Of a DNA stretch of 64,000 bases, positions 1 through 12,620 are shown one piece after another. The notes under the pieces are model-generated. The model was not told the DNA's origin. It did no database searches and worked only from the letters and a program-made list of their open reading frames with translations. The translations under genes were made by a program, and so were the position numbers. Every line of letters begins with the position of its first letter. Within the stretch, counting starts at the first letter, position 1. Origin of the DNA: Centroberyx gerrardi (Eukaryota; Chordata; Actinopteri; Beryciformes; Berycidae); the NCBI RefSeq assembly GCF_048128805.1, contig NC_135997.1:8621116-8685115 (forward strand). The letters are read 5' to 3'.

Positions 1-2296
1 TCTTATGTACTGTGGCTGAGTTGTTTGTGACTACACTTGCCATTATTCTTGTCATTGCCTTATATTGTCTTCCTCCCTCCAATGGGATCAAAAGTCTGAA
101 TAGCATTTGTTGCTCAGATTCAGAGAACTTGTGAGAGTGAGCTCAACTCTGAAGTAACTCAGAGATTCAGAGGACTTGTAAGAATACGCTCAGCCTCTAT
201 TTTGTCGTCTATCCACAGAAAACAAGCCTGCTTTATGAAATGTGATTATATCAGTAGCAAACATTGAGTGGGAAATATGTTATGGACATTGGGCTTCGGC
301 CATGTGAGTTTGTGTTCCTTTCATTATGCAACATCAGTTGTTGTATTTGTATGTTTTAGGCTGATGGAATAAAGACAGCATTATGGCAACATTATGTGCT
401 TTAGGTAAATAAAAAAATTGCCTTAGTGGTCAGAATTAAAGTTGTAAAATATTCAAGTTATCCTTAGATTTTGTGAGAAATGTTCACTGAATCATATCTG
501 TTAATTGTGTACAACGTGTTATAAAGAACAAAAGGGAATTTTTTGTTTCATATGACATTCAGATACTGTAACTGAGAGTAGCGTCACAACCAGGTACTTT
601 TCCTTTCTTTAAAGAAATTTGAGACACTATGAAACATTATGATGATGTTTTGCTTATGTTTTAAAACCAGTAAAAGCAGCGCAGCCAAAATGGCTGCGAG
701 GCTGCGATGTTTGCAGGGGGATTGAAAGTAAACTCAAGTAGCCTACAGGTGTGTTTATACAAAATTTAAAATGACACAGAATTTCCCTGAAATGACACAC
801 AAGCTTGTTAAATTAGCATTTTTAGTTATAATGACTAAGAGCACTGATCCACCACTGATCACATAAAAATGACTATATAAAATTGTATTGAGACTTAAGA
901 GGGAATCTGGTTTCAAACGGCTCAGGTTAACATCCTCTATTGCTCCATTAGTCTCATTGTTAGAATCAGTGGAATGAATTGATTGCCTCTCATCATAGTT
1001 TTAGTGGTATAACATTGATGTGTGCCTAGTGTGTTTGTATTATGGCTAGATTTACATCCCACCAATGGCTTCAGCAGAGAACTAGATGGGAGCTAGCACA
1101 TGTTGAGCACAATGCACAGTAAATACCGGGGTGTGTGAGCAGTCCAGCTGCTGCTTCAGCTTTTGTCAGAGGTTCAAAGGCATTGATAAGCTATGACATA
1201 GATGGCTTTGCCTTCATCATCCTATTACCTTCTACTGTGTATTCATCCATTGTTCATTTTTATAATGTCCCCTACCTTACCTTTCTATTTGTTTGTTTAG
1301 TCATCATCCAATACAAATACCGCTGGTAGCCCCTGCCAGAACAACCATCCTCTGTAATACGCTCAGGCTATATGGGAAGAGGAAATAGCAATGAATGTTA
1401 ATTGTATCAAATTATGAGAGCAGCATCACTGCTGTGTCTGCCAGCTGAGAGACACTGTCGTTTCAGAGGAGTTCATGACGCACAGAAGTTTGCTATCATG
1501 TGGTCGCCGGGCATCGTTAGGCTGGGTTCAAGAAGAATCAAATGTAGCTGTCTGACCATACCTTCATCTTTTCAATGTCAAGTACATACTGAGGAATATT
1601 ATTAAAGTCTGTAACGTACAGCTTCCTATTCCTGATGAGCACTTCTAGTCATGCACATTTGTGAATCAATTCATTGTAAAGATAGTAATTGATGATATAC
1701 TTGGTGACGCTTTATTTTACGCTCAGCAATTTCCAAGTAATTTCCTAGATCATAAGTAGGCTAACTGTTAATTTCTTAGGAAGTTTCCAAGAAAGAACCA
1801 TGGAATTATGAAAGTGGCCAGTTTGGTGGAGTTGATAAGAAACTGTACATTTATAAAAGACTGGAAAGAATTGCAAAACTATAAGCTATTTATTGGAAAA
1901 ATAAGAGGCAGAGGTTTTGGTAACCCAAGTACACATAAAAGCAAAGGTCAGCTATAACCTGAATGACCATACATTTGAATGGTTTAGTGAAGCTATGTGC
2001 TCAGGGAAGGGAGCTTTGTCAGGAATGCCTGGTTGGGGCATGTTGTCATAACTATCCAAATTTGTTTTTTTGGGAGGTTAGAAATAGCTTTACATTAATT
2101 ATTTTCTTAAGAAAAAATATTTTGGTACTTGCACCCACAAACCTTTGGCTTGGCCTTTGGCCTCACTGCCGGTCCATCCTCACATACAGCCACAGAGGGT
2201 AGGCTACATTACTATTCTTGTTTTCTTTAAGTGACTAAGAAGCCATTTTACATCATAAAACATCAAACTAAATGTGTATATATTACATGTACATTC

Positions 2297-2369
2297 ATAT
2301 ATCAGTGTGTCTGTGCATCCCAGGATGGGTTCCTCACCCATCCTGGGATGCACAGACACACTGATATAT
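2297..2369. repeat. perfect 34-bp inverted repeat (hairpin)
   Basis: The left arm, 2297-2330, is the exact reverse complement of the right arm, 2336-2369, with a 5-base loop (tcctc). The arms run from ATATATCAGTG at the outside to GGATGGGT at the loop. No target-site duplication was seen. It could be a recent template-switch product, a very short palindromic element or a hairpin RNA precursor; sequence alone does not decide. Confidence 0.9.
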
Positions 2370-2592
2370 TATATATTCATATATATTATTTTAACGGATG
2401 TGTGTGGTGGGTGTCGATTTCTGAGATGAAGTAGGCTATGCTGTATTCAATACAAGAGTATGGTTTTCATTCCCTGCCGTGGGATAAGTCACAAGTTGTC
2501 AAGTGGTATTTCATCAGCAATAACATTTGCTTCCAGTAAATTATTCAAAATGTAAACATGGCAATTTTTAGAGAAGGCCTCAATCTAGCTAT

Positions 2593-2621
2593 AAAATATA
2601 TACATATATATACATAGATAT

Positions 2622-2657
<36 letters not shown>
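2593..2657. repeat. TA-rich microsatellite
   Basis: An imperfect TA/TATACA run followed by a pure TA tract and a TATATGTATA tail. It is a simple sequence repeat about 240 bp upstream of the hdc TATA box. Confidence 0.85.
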
Positions 2658-2896
2658 TTGATATTTGGCTATATGGCTATATTATATATTTGTTTGTTTT
2701 TTTAGTTTTGATATAGTGCACAACACAATGAACAACTCATCACCGTCAACACCCACAGAAAGGTAAATATTTAGTACAAAATTTGAGCAAAGGGATGATA
2801 TGGCCCATGATCCCAAAAATGGAAAGAGCGTGTGGAGAACATTTGTTTAGTGGTTCAAATGCGTCAGTAATTGAGGGCGTGTTCATCACAGTAGGG

Positions 2897-2905
2897 TCTA
2901 TATAG
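2897..2905 (+). promoter_or_regulatory. TATA box of hdc
   Basis: The TCTATATAGG motif sits about 105 bp upstream of the hdc start codon at 3007. If transcription starts about 30 bp downstream, the leader would be roughly 80 nt and would contain the CTGAACACAGC to CTCAAG segment. The assignment rests on motif and spacing only. Confidence 0.6.
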
Positions 2906-3006
2906 GTCTGTGATCTCTCCCTCTGAACACAGCATCACTGCAGCCACCTGTTACACACAGCGACTTCTCAGTATCTCTTCGTGGACGGAGCCCTCTCATC
3001 TCAAGA

Positions 3007-6000
3007 ATGCAGGCTGAGGAATACAATCGCAGAGGTAATCATGGCTTCCATTTTATTATATTTGACACCTTTGCACTGTGCCATTATTATATTCCACTGC
3101 ACATAAGTAGAATATAAGTAAAATAAATATAACAATAAATGTAAGCCCATTCCAGCTGCTACATTGTCTGTTTCTGACCAGGTAAGGAGTTGGTGGACTA
3201 CATCACAGAGTACCTGGGCTCCATCAGGGAGAGGAAGGTGATTCCCGATGTGAAGCCAGGCTACATGAAGGAGCTGCTGCCTGACAGCGCCCCTGCAGAG
3301 CCGGAGGAGTGGGAGAGCATTTTCAACGACATCGAGAAAGTCATCATGCCCGGAGTAAGTTCTTATGTCGCCCATCGCCATTTCAATAATGTGGAACTTG
3401 AAAATAAATTAAACTGTCTCGCTGAAACTCACTGAAATCATGATGAATTGTTATTACAGTAAGTGGAGCAAGTGTTTTGAGATGTGACTGTTCCCCAGGT
3501 GGTTCACTGGCAGAGCCCTCACATGCACGCCTACTACCCCAGTCTGACTTCATGGCCCTCCATGCTGGGAGACATGCTGGCTGATGCTATCAACTGCATT
3601 GGTTTCACCTGGGTAATGAAAACAACTTTTGTTTTTCATGTTATACTCTGTCTCCCCTATGCAGCATAAAACAACAAAAATGTCACGACTATCATGTAAC
3701 CGTGAAGTCACAATTTCCTTCTCACTGATAGAGGATTGTCTTGTGTGCTGTGATGGTTTTGGACAGGCCTCCAGCCCTGCATGTACAGAGCTGGAAATGA
3801 ATGTGATGGACTGGCTGTGTAAAGCGCTGGGGCTCCCCTCCTTCTTCCTGCACCACCACCCTGATAGCAGAGGCGGAGGCATACTGCAGGTAGGCTGCCC
3901 CTCGCACTATTTATTGCACATGCACAGCTATTGCACAACAGTCTCCATAGATGGCGTCATTTGACTAAACACCTAGACGTTAATTGGATTCCTCATTAAT
4001 TGGGCACTTTGTCTCTTTCTCTTCTGCCTGGCTCTCCTGTTAGAGCACAGTCAGTGAGAGCACCCTGGTGGCTCTGCTGGCAGCCAGGAAAGACAGGATC
4101 CTGCAGATGCGGGCCGAGCTGGACCAGGACCTGGACGACTCGGTCCTCAACTCCAGACTGGTGGCCTATGCTTCAGACCAGGTCAGTCTCACCACTGCTG
4201 TCACAGCGTCCTATCAGTCAAATGAAATAAAAGTGGGATATTGACACTGTGTGCGACTCTGTCCACAGGCCCATTCCTCAGTTGAGAAGGCCGGGCTGAT
4301 CTCTCTGGTGAAGATCAGGTTTCTGCCCACCGATGAGCAGTTTTCTCTGAGAGGAGATGCTTTGAAACAAGCCATTCAGGAAGACAGGAGGAGGGGATTG
4401 GTCCCTTTTATGGTAGGTACTAGGTACTGAATTAAGGAATAGTACAAAATAGTGGCATCAATTGCTCAGTTGCGTTTGTTTTTCTGCTCTGCAGCTGTGT
4501 GCCACTTTGGGAACTACAGGAGTATGTGCCTTCGACAACCTGTCTGAACTGGGGCCAGTGTGTAGGTCTTCATATACACTTATTACCTCTATAGTGTCTT
4601 CATTAACATTGTAAAGTCCAATGTCGTAATGCCGCATTTAGACTAACTTACTGGGGGAGTTATGCTGTTTTGATCCTCCTGATCATTTCAGATGCTCACT
4701 ACTGTCTTTTGTTTTGTTCTCCAGGTGCAGAAGAAGGCCTGTGGCTCCATGTTGACGCTGCGTACGCCGGCTCAGCTTACTTCTGTCCTGAGCTGCGCTG
4801 GTCTCTGGAGGGCATTGAATTTGCGCAATCCTTTGTCTTCAACCCTTCCAAGTGGATGATGGTTCACTTTGACTGCACAGCCTTCTGGTGAGTAAGGACA
4901 TAACATTATCTCGCTTCGATAGACAACATAGAATAAAAGCTAAGTGAAATTAAAAAACAATCTAGCCAAATTAAATGTATTTAGGTCTGTGAAGTGAAGA
5001 GTGCTTGTGGGTGAATAGAGGCCAGGTAACATGGTGTGTCTTTGTTACCACAGGGTGAAGGACAAATACAAGCTCCAACAGACCTTTAGTGTTGATCCCG
5101 TCTACCTCAGACATGACAACTCACAGGCGGCCACTGACTTTATGGTATGATTCCTATCTGTCTCCATCCAATTGAAGATTCGGCTATAATAGTGTATCAT
5201 TTTGTAATATAGCGCTTTTCTTTTTTTCGTTCAGCACTGGCAGATTCCCCTCAGCCGACGTTTCCGTTCTCTCAAGCTCTGGTTTGTCATGCGCTCCTTT
5301 GGACTGAAAAACCTCCAGGCTCACATCAGACACGTAAGTTCTCTTTATGTAAATTATTTGGGGAAATATTAAATATCATCAAATGAAGGCCTAATGAAAG
5401 GAAGTGGAATTTACTGTAGGAATTGTTTATTGTGTGAACTACTGCAAGCTTCGGGGTATCTTTTATAGTGTCAGAAATTACATGTGAATGTTTCCTGTGG
5501 TTTCAGGGCATTGAGATGGCAAAGCTCCTGGAATCTCAGATAAGGAGTGACCCCAATTTTGAGGTTCCTGCTGAGAGGCACCTTGGCCTGGTGGTCTTCT
5601 GTCTGAAAGTACGCAAACACTCACACTGTCCCATCAAACGAGCCATGCGGTATATATCCAGAGCAAATGATTAAACATGTTTAAAGCAGAACGTTAGTGC
5701 TGAATCCAGGTTTATCTCTGTAAGGTTAAGTAACTTTTCTTTTACTGGCTTAATGATTGTTGAGTTGTATGCCAAAGGTGAGTCACTGTGTCACTTAAAC
5801 TAGTCTTATCAAGCACAGGTGAAGGGCCAAGTAATATCAGAGGTCAACAACCTTAAACTAATCTAAAGTAAAAGTATTTTTATTTTGTTTGAAGGCTTTG
5901 TAGTCTCAAGGCCCTTTCAAGGCTTTGCAGTTTTCAAGACCCTTTAATGAATAAGCTCAGAAAACCTGATGAAGTAATGTGAAGTAATAATTAATAATGA

Positions 6001-6855
6001 AGTAATAATTAATAATTAGTAATAATTATCTCGCTCCAGGGAGGAAATGATTTGACCCAGGAGCTGTTGAGGAGGCTGACGCGGTCCGGCACCATGTACC
6101 TCATCCCTGCAGACGTTCACACCAAACGCATCATCCGATTTACGGTGACCTCGCAGTTCACCACCTCAGACGACATCCTCAAGGACTGGGGCATTATCTC
6201 CAAAATGGCTTCCAATCTTCTGGCTGAGACGCAGCCTCTGGGCACAACGGAGGAACCACGAGCTGGGGAAGAAGAGGCAAGAAGAGCGGAAGAGACTCCG
6301 GGGACAAACAACCCCGACTCAGACGCAGCATCTGGGGAGACGGAGTGTCCTGCGCCCAGGCTGGACAAGGTCCAAGTGGAGCTGTGGATAGACAAGGCTT
6401 GGATTCGATCGAGGAGACCAATGCGCTCCCTTAGCTGCAACAGCGAGCCTCTGCCATACACTAACATTGGGCCACGGTACGGCTACGACTTTGAACCAAG
6501 GCCTGGACCTAAAGACCCTGCGGTTGCCCCCGCTATGATGGATGTCAAGCCAAGGCCTCTGCCTTCAGCCACGGGGTCGGGCCCCCTGTTCAAGATCCCA
6601 GAGATGCCTTCAGGTCTTCTGGGTAAACAGGTCCTAAAAAAGCTGACAAAATTCTACAGTGTGCCCAGTTTCTGTAACCAGTGGGTGCAGTGCGGTAGGT
6701 ACCAGCCGTGCTGCCCGCTGAGGGTTCCCCAAGTCGCCCAAAAACACTTCTCCTCCACCTGCAGAAGGATGAGCTGTATGTCGTCTTCTCCTGTGGCCAA
6801 TACAGCTCCCACTCCTACTCCACTGGAAGCTGCCACTGTACATAAGCTTCTGTAA
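3007..6855 (+). CDS. histidine decarboxylase
   Basis: A PLP-dependent group II decarboxylase that converts L-histidine to histamine in the cytosol. There are twelve coding exons: 3007-3034, 3182-3354, 3499-3612, 3767-3889, 4044-4181, 4269-4412, 4495-4561, 4725-4887, 5054-5144, 5235-5333, 5507-5608 and 6040-6855. All introns are GT-AG. They sum to 2058 nt, or 685 aa; human HDC has 662. The PLP lysine lies in [12 protein letters not shown] (AAG 4850-4852, residue 305, as in human). Tyr334 is in VYLR. Ser354 in IPLSRRF (codon 5253-5255) is the residue that separates HDC from DOPA decarboxylase, which has Gly there. The long last exon carries the low-complexity tail and the conserved KFYSVPSF...CCPL block, then about 45 extra residues absent from human. 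The first exon encodes only nine residues and part of a tenth codon; its start is supported by the donor and phase. The gene is convergent with slc27a2 copy 1. Confidence 0.96.
5609..6039 (+). other. last intron of hdc
   Basis: The gap between exons 11 and 12 is bounded by GTACGC and a CTCCAG acceptor. The 3' half contains short internal duplications (GAAGTAATAATTAATAAT repeated, and CTTTGTAG/CTTTGCAG units with AAGGC). No other feature was seen. Confidence 0.7.
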
Positions 6856-7353
6856 TGATCCTGAAAGTTCACAGTGTACAGTTTATATACACACAATAAT
6901 TCAGCTATTGAGAATCAAGCTATTTACTAGTGTATTAGATGTGTTAGAGCTGGGCTAGAGCAGAAGCCAGCACAGTCCCGGATCTTGGTAGACTGAAGAT
7001 CATTTTCTCACCATGTCAGTGTAAAATCACAAAAATATTAGGCGATTTGAGAAGAGAGATTAACAATTGTTATGCTTATTTACAGTCATGCTGTTTGCTT
7101 TTTTATTAAAAATTCTTTTTAACAAAATCATTTCACTCGAATATTTTGATACACATTCATTCCATACACAAGGTTAAAATAATCCTGGTACAATAGCTCA
7201 TGAAATTTGCTGTACATAAATGCTCAAAGTCAGTACACAGCACATTTGGCACCCTGTATCGTCTAAAACCTAAAATCAAATGTACCAGTTTATGTTGATA
7301 AATCTTACACAATTATTGCAATGATAAACACAAAACTCAGCCGCAGCGGACAT
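6856..7353. other. shared 3' region of convergent hdc and slc27a2 copy 1
   Basis: The 498 bp between the two stop codons must hold both 3' untranslated regions. Overlapping poly(A) hexamers lie near the middle at 7102-7110. No further coding sequence was seen. Confidence 0.7.
7102..7110. terminator. overlapping poly(A) signals on both strands
   Basis: TTTATT at 7102-7107 reads AATAAA on the minus strand, and ATTAAA occupies 7105-7110 on the plus strand. The first would lie about 250 bp past the slc27a2 copy 1 stop, the second about 250 bp past the hdc stop. If both are used, the two transcripts would end back to back with short overlap. The motifs are seen; their use is inferred. Confidence 0.5.
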
Positions 7354-10300
7354 TCAGAGCCTGAGCCTTCCCTCTGCGATGGAGCTGAATATCTCCTGCG
7401 TCATGGGGATGTATCCCTTACTGTCCTCCAGGTAGAACAGAGGCTCTGTGATGACCGCTGGGTTGAAGCCCTCCTCTGCCAGCTTCACCTTCATCTGCTT
7501 AAACGTCCCAGTCACTGCCAGCGAGTCCTGCCAGAGAGTGGTTTTGAAAAAGAAAAACAGATCATTATTTAACGGTTGCAAGGCATTCAGAGTGAAATGC
7601 ATGATTTTGAATTATACGTTAGCATACTTTTGAAACCGAATTCAGCAGGACTTACCCGTATACGAATAAAGCGGGGTCTTGCATAGCTGGGAAGGTAGGT
7701 TTTGACATGCTGGTACGTAGCTCTGCTGTCAAAGTCCATGTCCTCTCTCAGCTTGAGTGCTGCCATGCCAATTCTTCCCTCATGTCCTAATCAGTCAAGG
7801 TCAAAGCAAAGAGAGCACAGGTCATGGATTGTAAACATCCGTTTGCATGTCGTTATTAGGAAGTCTTTGAAATACATACATTTCGCTGTTGTCAAGGGAA
7901 AACCTTGTATCTTCAATTTAGGTAATTTTCATGGTTTAACCTCACTTGAAGGATTACATGGTTCTCTATGGGTTGAGAAAATTCTATGAACCCTTGGGCT
8001 GATGAAACCCATTCAAACCCCCAGTGAATGAACTCAAAAATACCTGGTGGTCAAGCTAAAAACAAGACTGTTTTTCTTAGTTTCTGAAAGGTTTACATTT
8101 TTATGGTACAAGGTTTTCACCCAACAGCGACAATTTGTAACATAACATAAACAAATTAGCTCATGAGTATTTTTCTGTATGTTGCCGAAATCATTAGATA
8201 ATAATGAAGTTGTTACCTGGCACCTTCACACCATAGACATTAGCCTCCTCAATGCAATCCACCATGATCAAATGATCGGCCACCTCAGTGGTTGCCACAT
8301 TCTCTCCTTTCCACCTGTGTATGATGACAACAACAAGATGGTACATGCACTGTTTTCATTTAACAATGAGGACATTTTGTGATGATTTAGATGCAGGGAT
8401 GTAGTAGAGGGTAAACCCACCTAAACTCAGTTTACGAAGCTTTTTATGTGCATAAAACAGTCTACCACCTTTTTAGTGTAACTGGTGTACTGGTGTAAGT
8501 TATATGATTATAGTTTGTTTTGAGAAAAAGAAAACATGAATTAACGCTTTTCTGAAAATATAATTAATTTTTTTGTTAAAATTGTCATTGTTTGCATCGT
8601 GATGACCACCGGCTGGAGCTCTTGGTTGACCCACCTTTTTATTTACCACTAAATCACTGGGTAGATGCCACAAAACTCCACAAAGGATTTGTTTGACCCA
8701 CTGACCTGAAGGTGTCTCCAATACGGTCTTGAAAGTAGACAAAACCCTCATGGTCTATCTTCAGGAGGTCGCCACTGTTAAAGTAGAAGTCTCCTTTCAC
8801 GAACACGTCCCTCAGCTTCTTCTTCTCCGTCTGCTGCTTGTTCTTGGCGTAGCCGCTGAAAGGTGTCCTCGCTCCGATCTCAGCAACCAGCAAACCAGTC
8901 TCTCCTGTAGTTAAAAGCAACAAGCACAGAAATTGTAGCAGTGAGAGTGGGAAGGTCATTTGAGATTCCTGTTTTGTTTTTTTGAGAGAGAGATCTAGTG
9001 CTGTTGTTGTCTCACCTCTGGGGACTTCAGTACATAATCCTCTGGAGTCTCTGACTGGCTCCTCTTTCTCCGTGTCGTACCTTATGAGCGCATACCGACC
9101 ACTAGCCTGAGAAATAACAATAAGGCAAAAACTTGTTTTTCACACTTAATTTCATACTAGTTCTGTAAATACGCTCTTTAAATTGTAATAATGTGATGAT
9201 TACATAGAAGCACTTTCATCAGCTAAATCATGCTTCTTTACTAGTTGGATAAAACTGACCAGCCTACGCTGTAAGTTCTTCTTATGATGTAAAGTGTTAA
9301 CATCCCACAAAATACTGAAACTTGTATTGGAATAAAAAAACAAAACATTTGGTTTTTTTCCTCACTTACTCTGTGGAGAAAATGTTCTTTGCCAATAGCT
9401 CCAACTTTCCCAACATAGTTGACAAAGCCAATATTTCCTTCCGTAGCTCCGTAGCATTCACAAATACGAATGTCCCCAAAACGCTGCAGAAAATCAGCCC
9501 AGGTGTCGGCTCTTATCCCGTTCCCTAAAGCCAGTCGGACTTTATGATCTCTGTCATTGTCTTTCTGAAAAGTGAACGGGGATGGAGAGGTGACATAAAC
9601 GACAAATATTTGCAGCTTTGGCTGAGTACAGATCTCTGACCGCTGCAGCTGTACATGATGTTAAGTGTCCATACCAATTTCACAAAATACTGTGTGCTGC
9701 TAATATACTAAACAACATATTGTTAGTTATTCTTCCAAAGCAATAATGATGATGAAATTGAAATTGTTTACCTTTGGTGTGTTGCAGAGGTAGCGCATAA
9801 TCTCTCCTATGTACTGAATAACAGTCACATTGTATTTCCTACAGTCGTCCAAGAACTGGGAGGCAGAGAATTTACGTCTCAAAACAATAGTGATACCTAA
9901 AAATAAAGGGATACAAAATTCAGCAACATCTAAGTCCTTGCTGAGAGAGTACTGCTCAACAAGTGACGCAAAGTTTTGACCTTTAGGACTTTGAAACACA
10001 AACAGTGGAAATCAGAGCCAAACTGCCTCTCAGTCAAGGTCCTGAGATTATAGCTGCCTATTCAACATCATCATCAGAATGCAAATTCCATCTAGGTAAT
10101 TGTGGAAGAAATTAAGCTTTAATCATTTATGCATTAAGCATATCGTCCTTTCTTTAGTGTGTATCTGTTTGCAGAATGGGAAAGTACTGAATCCTTCATG
10201 CAAATTGTTTACCAGATCTTTGTGTTCTGTCCCTGTCTATCAGACAGTCATGGACATGTGCAACTCACACATAGGAGTTACACCAATTGTTACACTTTCA

Positions 10301-12546
10301 ACCCCCAATCCACTCCTTGTCTTTGTACTGAAAATCATATCCCTTTTTCCTGCTTCACTATTCAGAGAGCAATGAACCTGCCACCAGCTTGTATTCACTC
10401 ATTCATTCACTATGCTTTGTTCACTCTGCGTGCGAATAAAGCTACTTTTGTAAGAAGAACTGAGACTTCAGCTGCTTTTGTCCGTCAGTGAAGCCGTTCC
10501 CATAGCCGATCCAACTAAAACAGAATATTTTGTCTAACAGCAATCATGTTTTGTGGTTTCGTGATACTTTTGATCGCACAATTATAGGTTATTGTTATAT
10601 GCTTTACCTTTATCTATGGCTCCACAGAGTCCCATCAGAAAGCCGGCGCTGTGGTAGAGGGGCAGGTATATGTAGATGACATCGTCTGAGTGTACGCCAG
10701 CAATAGACTGAAGAAACGACGCCATCCATATCCTCTGATGGTTAATTACAGCTGCTTTGGGAAGCCCTACAATATAGAATTACCGTTAGAAATCGAGGTA
10801 AGATGTCGATTGTCCTACCTCTGAACAAATCACATGATGTAGTTCAAGGCCAAGGAGAAAAAGGTGCATAACGATGGGTTAGTCTAACATAGGGCTGGGC
10901 GATATATTGTATAATATTATTATTATTATTGTATAATATTGTGATAAGAGACTAGATATCGTCTGGGATTTTGGTTATCATTATATTGTGAAATAACTTC
11001 AATGTTACTTCTCCCTGGTCTTAAACGCTGCCTTACAGTAAAGTGATACCATTTTCTGAACTTATTAGCCCGTTCTGGCTGAGTAAAATGAACAATGATT
11101 GGCTTTACCTTCTCATCATATCCACATTACTTACTACCGTTTACACATTACTGATTACTAATGATCAGTACTCATCTCCAAATTTGTCTCGTGTGTAAAT
11201 ATCTTCTGAAAGCACAAATACTCATAGCTAAAATATTGTGATATTTGATTTTGTCAATATCACCCAGCCCTGCTCTAATATCAGATCTCCAACGATTGCA
11301 AATCAGAGATGCAGGTCAGAAGTGAGGGTCACCTGTGGTTCCTGAGGTGTAGATGTACAGTGCGGGACTCTTCAGATGAACGTTGGCCCTGAGCTGAGGG
11401 GACAGAGGCTGGTCCGATGCCTGCCGGATCTTGTCAGAGAGACTTTCCATGCCCTCGGCGTCACAGTCCTCGCTGAGGATGAACACCCGGACCCCCTGCT
11501 GCTGCAGGGAGGGCAGCACCTCCTCTACAGCGCCCCGCAACTCTGAGAGAGACGGGCAGAGAGAGCGAGCCACGGGTTCAGGGAGGACAAATCATAAAAA
11601 TGGGGGGAAGCAAGAGGGAGACAGATAAGGAGCTACCGGGGAAAGATTAGGAGAAATTAAATGTATTATCTTTAAAGGTTGCATATTCAGTTTTCAGGAT
11701 TTTGTTTTCAAATATAATATGGCTCAAGATTAGAATACCCTTTATGATGTTTTGCAAATAAATTGTTTTCTTAAAGGGGTAAATTTCAAAGTTCAAATGC
11801 TGCAAACTGGCCTGACTGGAAGGACTATAGCAATATGTTTAGTGAAAGGAGCCTCATATAATAAAAAGGCAATGTTGACAAAGTACAAATGAACTGGCAT
11901 TAGAAACTGAGCATGCAATCAAAATGCAGTTTACAGGAAAATCTAGAATTGACTCAAGTGACATGTATTTGACCACAAGCCAATGCAAGCCAATGCATTT
12001 CATATACTGTATTAATCTCATCCCAGTCACTTTGTCTTTTGCATTCCCGTTTTCTCCCAGCTTACCAGCACCAGCCACCAGGACCTTTGCCTCACAGCAG
12101 GAGAAGCAGTGCAGCAAGGATTTGGATCTGATGTTGTAGTTGATGAGAGCAGCTGTGCAGCCCAGCTTGGCCAAACCGAGCCACATCCACACATACAGAG
12201 GCTCGTTGCCCAAGAAGAGGGCCACGGTGTCTCCTTCCTTCAGCTGGGCATGTGTCGACAGCGCCCGGGCCACTTTGTTGCTCTCCTCGTCGGCTTCTCT
12301 GTAAGTGTACGAGCTCTTCTCAAAAACAATGAACGGCTTGTGCGGATGCTTCGCCACTTTGTCGAGGAAACATTCCAAAATGCTGTAGAAGGGTTTGCGC
12401 TTGCTGTATCTGGTCATGCGAAAAACGATGTGAAGTGCAGTGATCGTGTAACGTAAGTCTTTAAAAAAATAAGGATTCCGTATGTAAAGCAATAATGGCA
12501 AAATTGCCAAACCTGTAAGAGCGGTATATAGAAAATACGCACTCAT
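7354..12546 (-). CDS. very-long-chain acyl-CoA synthetase / FATP2, copy 1
   Basis: An ATP-dependent ligase that activates very-long-chain fatty acids and, in mammals, bile acids, at ER and peroxisome membranes; it also promotes fatty acid uptake. The ten exons in transcript order are 12066-12546, 11333-11542, 10608-10766, 9772-9896, 9370-9564, 9016-9106, 8706-8904, 8217-8314, 7656-7786 and 7354-7527. They sum to 1863 nt, or 620 aa, the human SLC27A2 length, and human also has ten exons. An N-terminal hydrophobic segment covers residues about 3-22. The AMP-binding loop YTSGTTGLPKAA spans the exon 2/3 junction (about 225-236). YGATEGN is in exon 5, and the FATP signature [20 protein letters not shown] crosses exons 7/8. 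The protein ends LRL, where human ends LKL, a PTS1-like tripeptide. All splice sites are GT-AG and no lesion was seen. It could be named slc27a2a or slc27a2b; sequence here does not decide. Confidence 0.95.
10890..11272. mobile_element. hAT-like miniature element in intron 2 of slc27a2 copy 1
   Basis: Inverted ends TAGGGCTGGGCGATAT (left) and ATATCACCCAGCCCTG (right) bound 383 bp with no open frame. The flanks GTCTAACA (10882-10889) and CTCTAATA (11273-11280) match at 6 of 8 positions, as expected for an aged 8-bp hAT target duplication. It is non-autonomous. Confidence 0.7.
12066..12546 (-). other. first coding exon of slc27a2 copy 1 (start site)
   Basis: The ATG is at 12546-12544, read on the minus strand. 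The exon opens with a hydrophobic membrane-anchor segment and ends at a GTAAG donor after VLVAGA. No upstream in-frame ATG is needed: the resulting protein has exactly the usual family length. Confidence 0.9.
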
Positions 12547-12620
12547 ATTGTATTCTGGACAAAAGATTCAGTCCTACCGGCTTCGGTCCTGAAAACTTCA
12601 ACTGTTCAGTAAGCGCTTCG

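Larger units (their letters stand above)
1..2890. other. gene-free upstream region
   Basis: No coding exon was recognised here. The open frames are short, lack splice context and resemble nothing familiar. The stretch is AT-rich and holds a perfect hairpin at 2297-2369 and a TA/TATA microsatellite near 2593-2657. It is best read as the intergenic region upstream of hdc, whose core promoter lies at its right end. Confidence 0.6.

Noticed and set aside
10159-10500. 110-residue plus frame in intron 3 of slc27a2 copy 1, ending with GAATAAAGCTACTTTTGTAAG.
   Set aside because: The ending resembles an LTR-like polyadenylation segment, but no paired LTR, target duplication or retroviral domain was seen. 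Not called.
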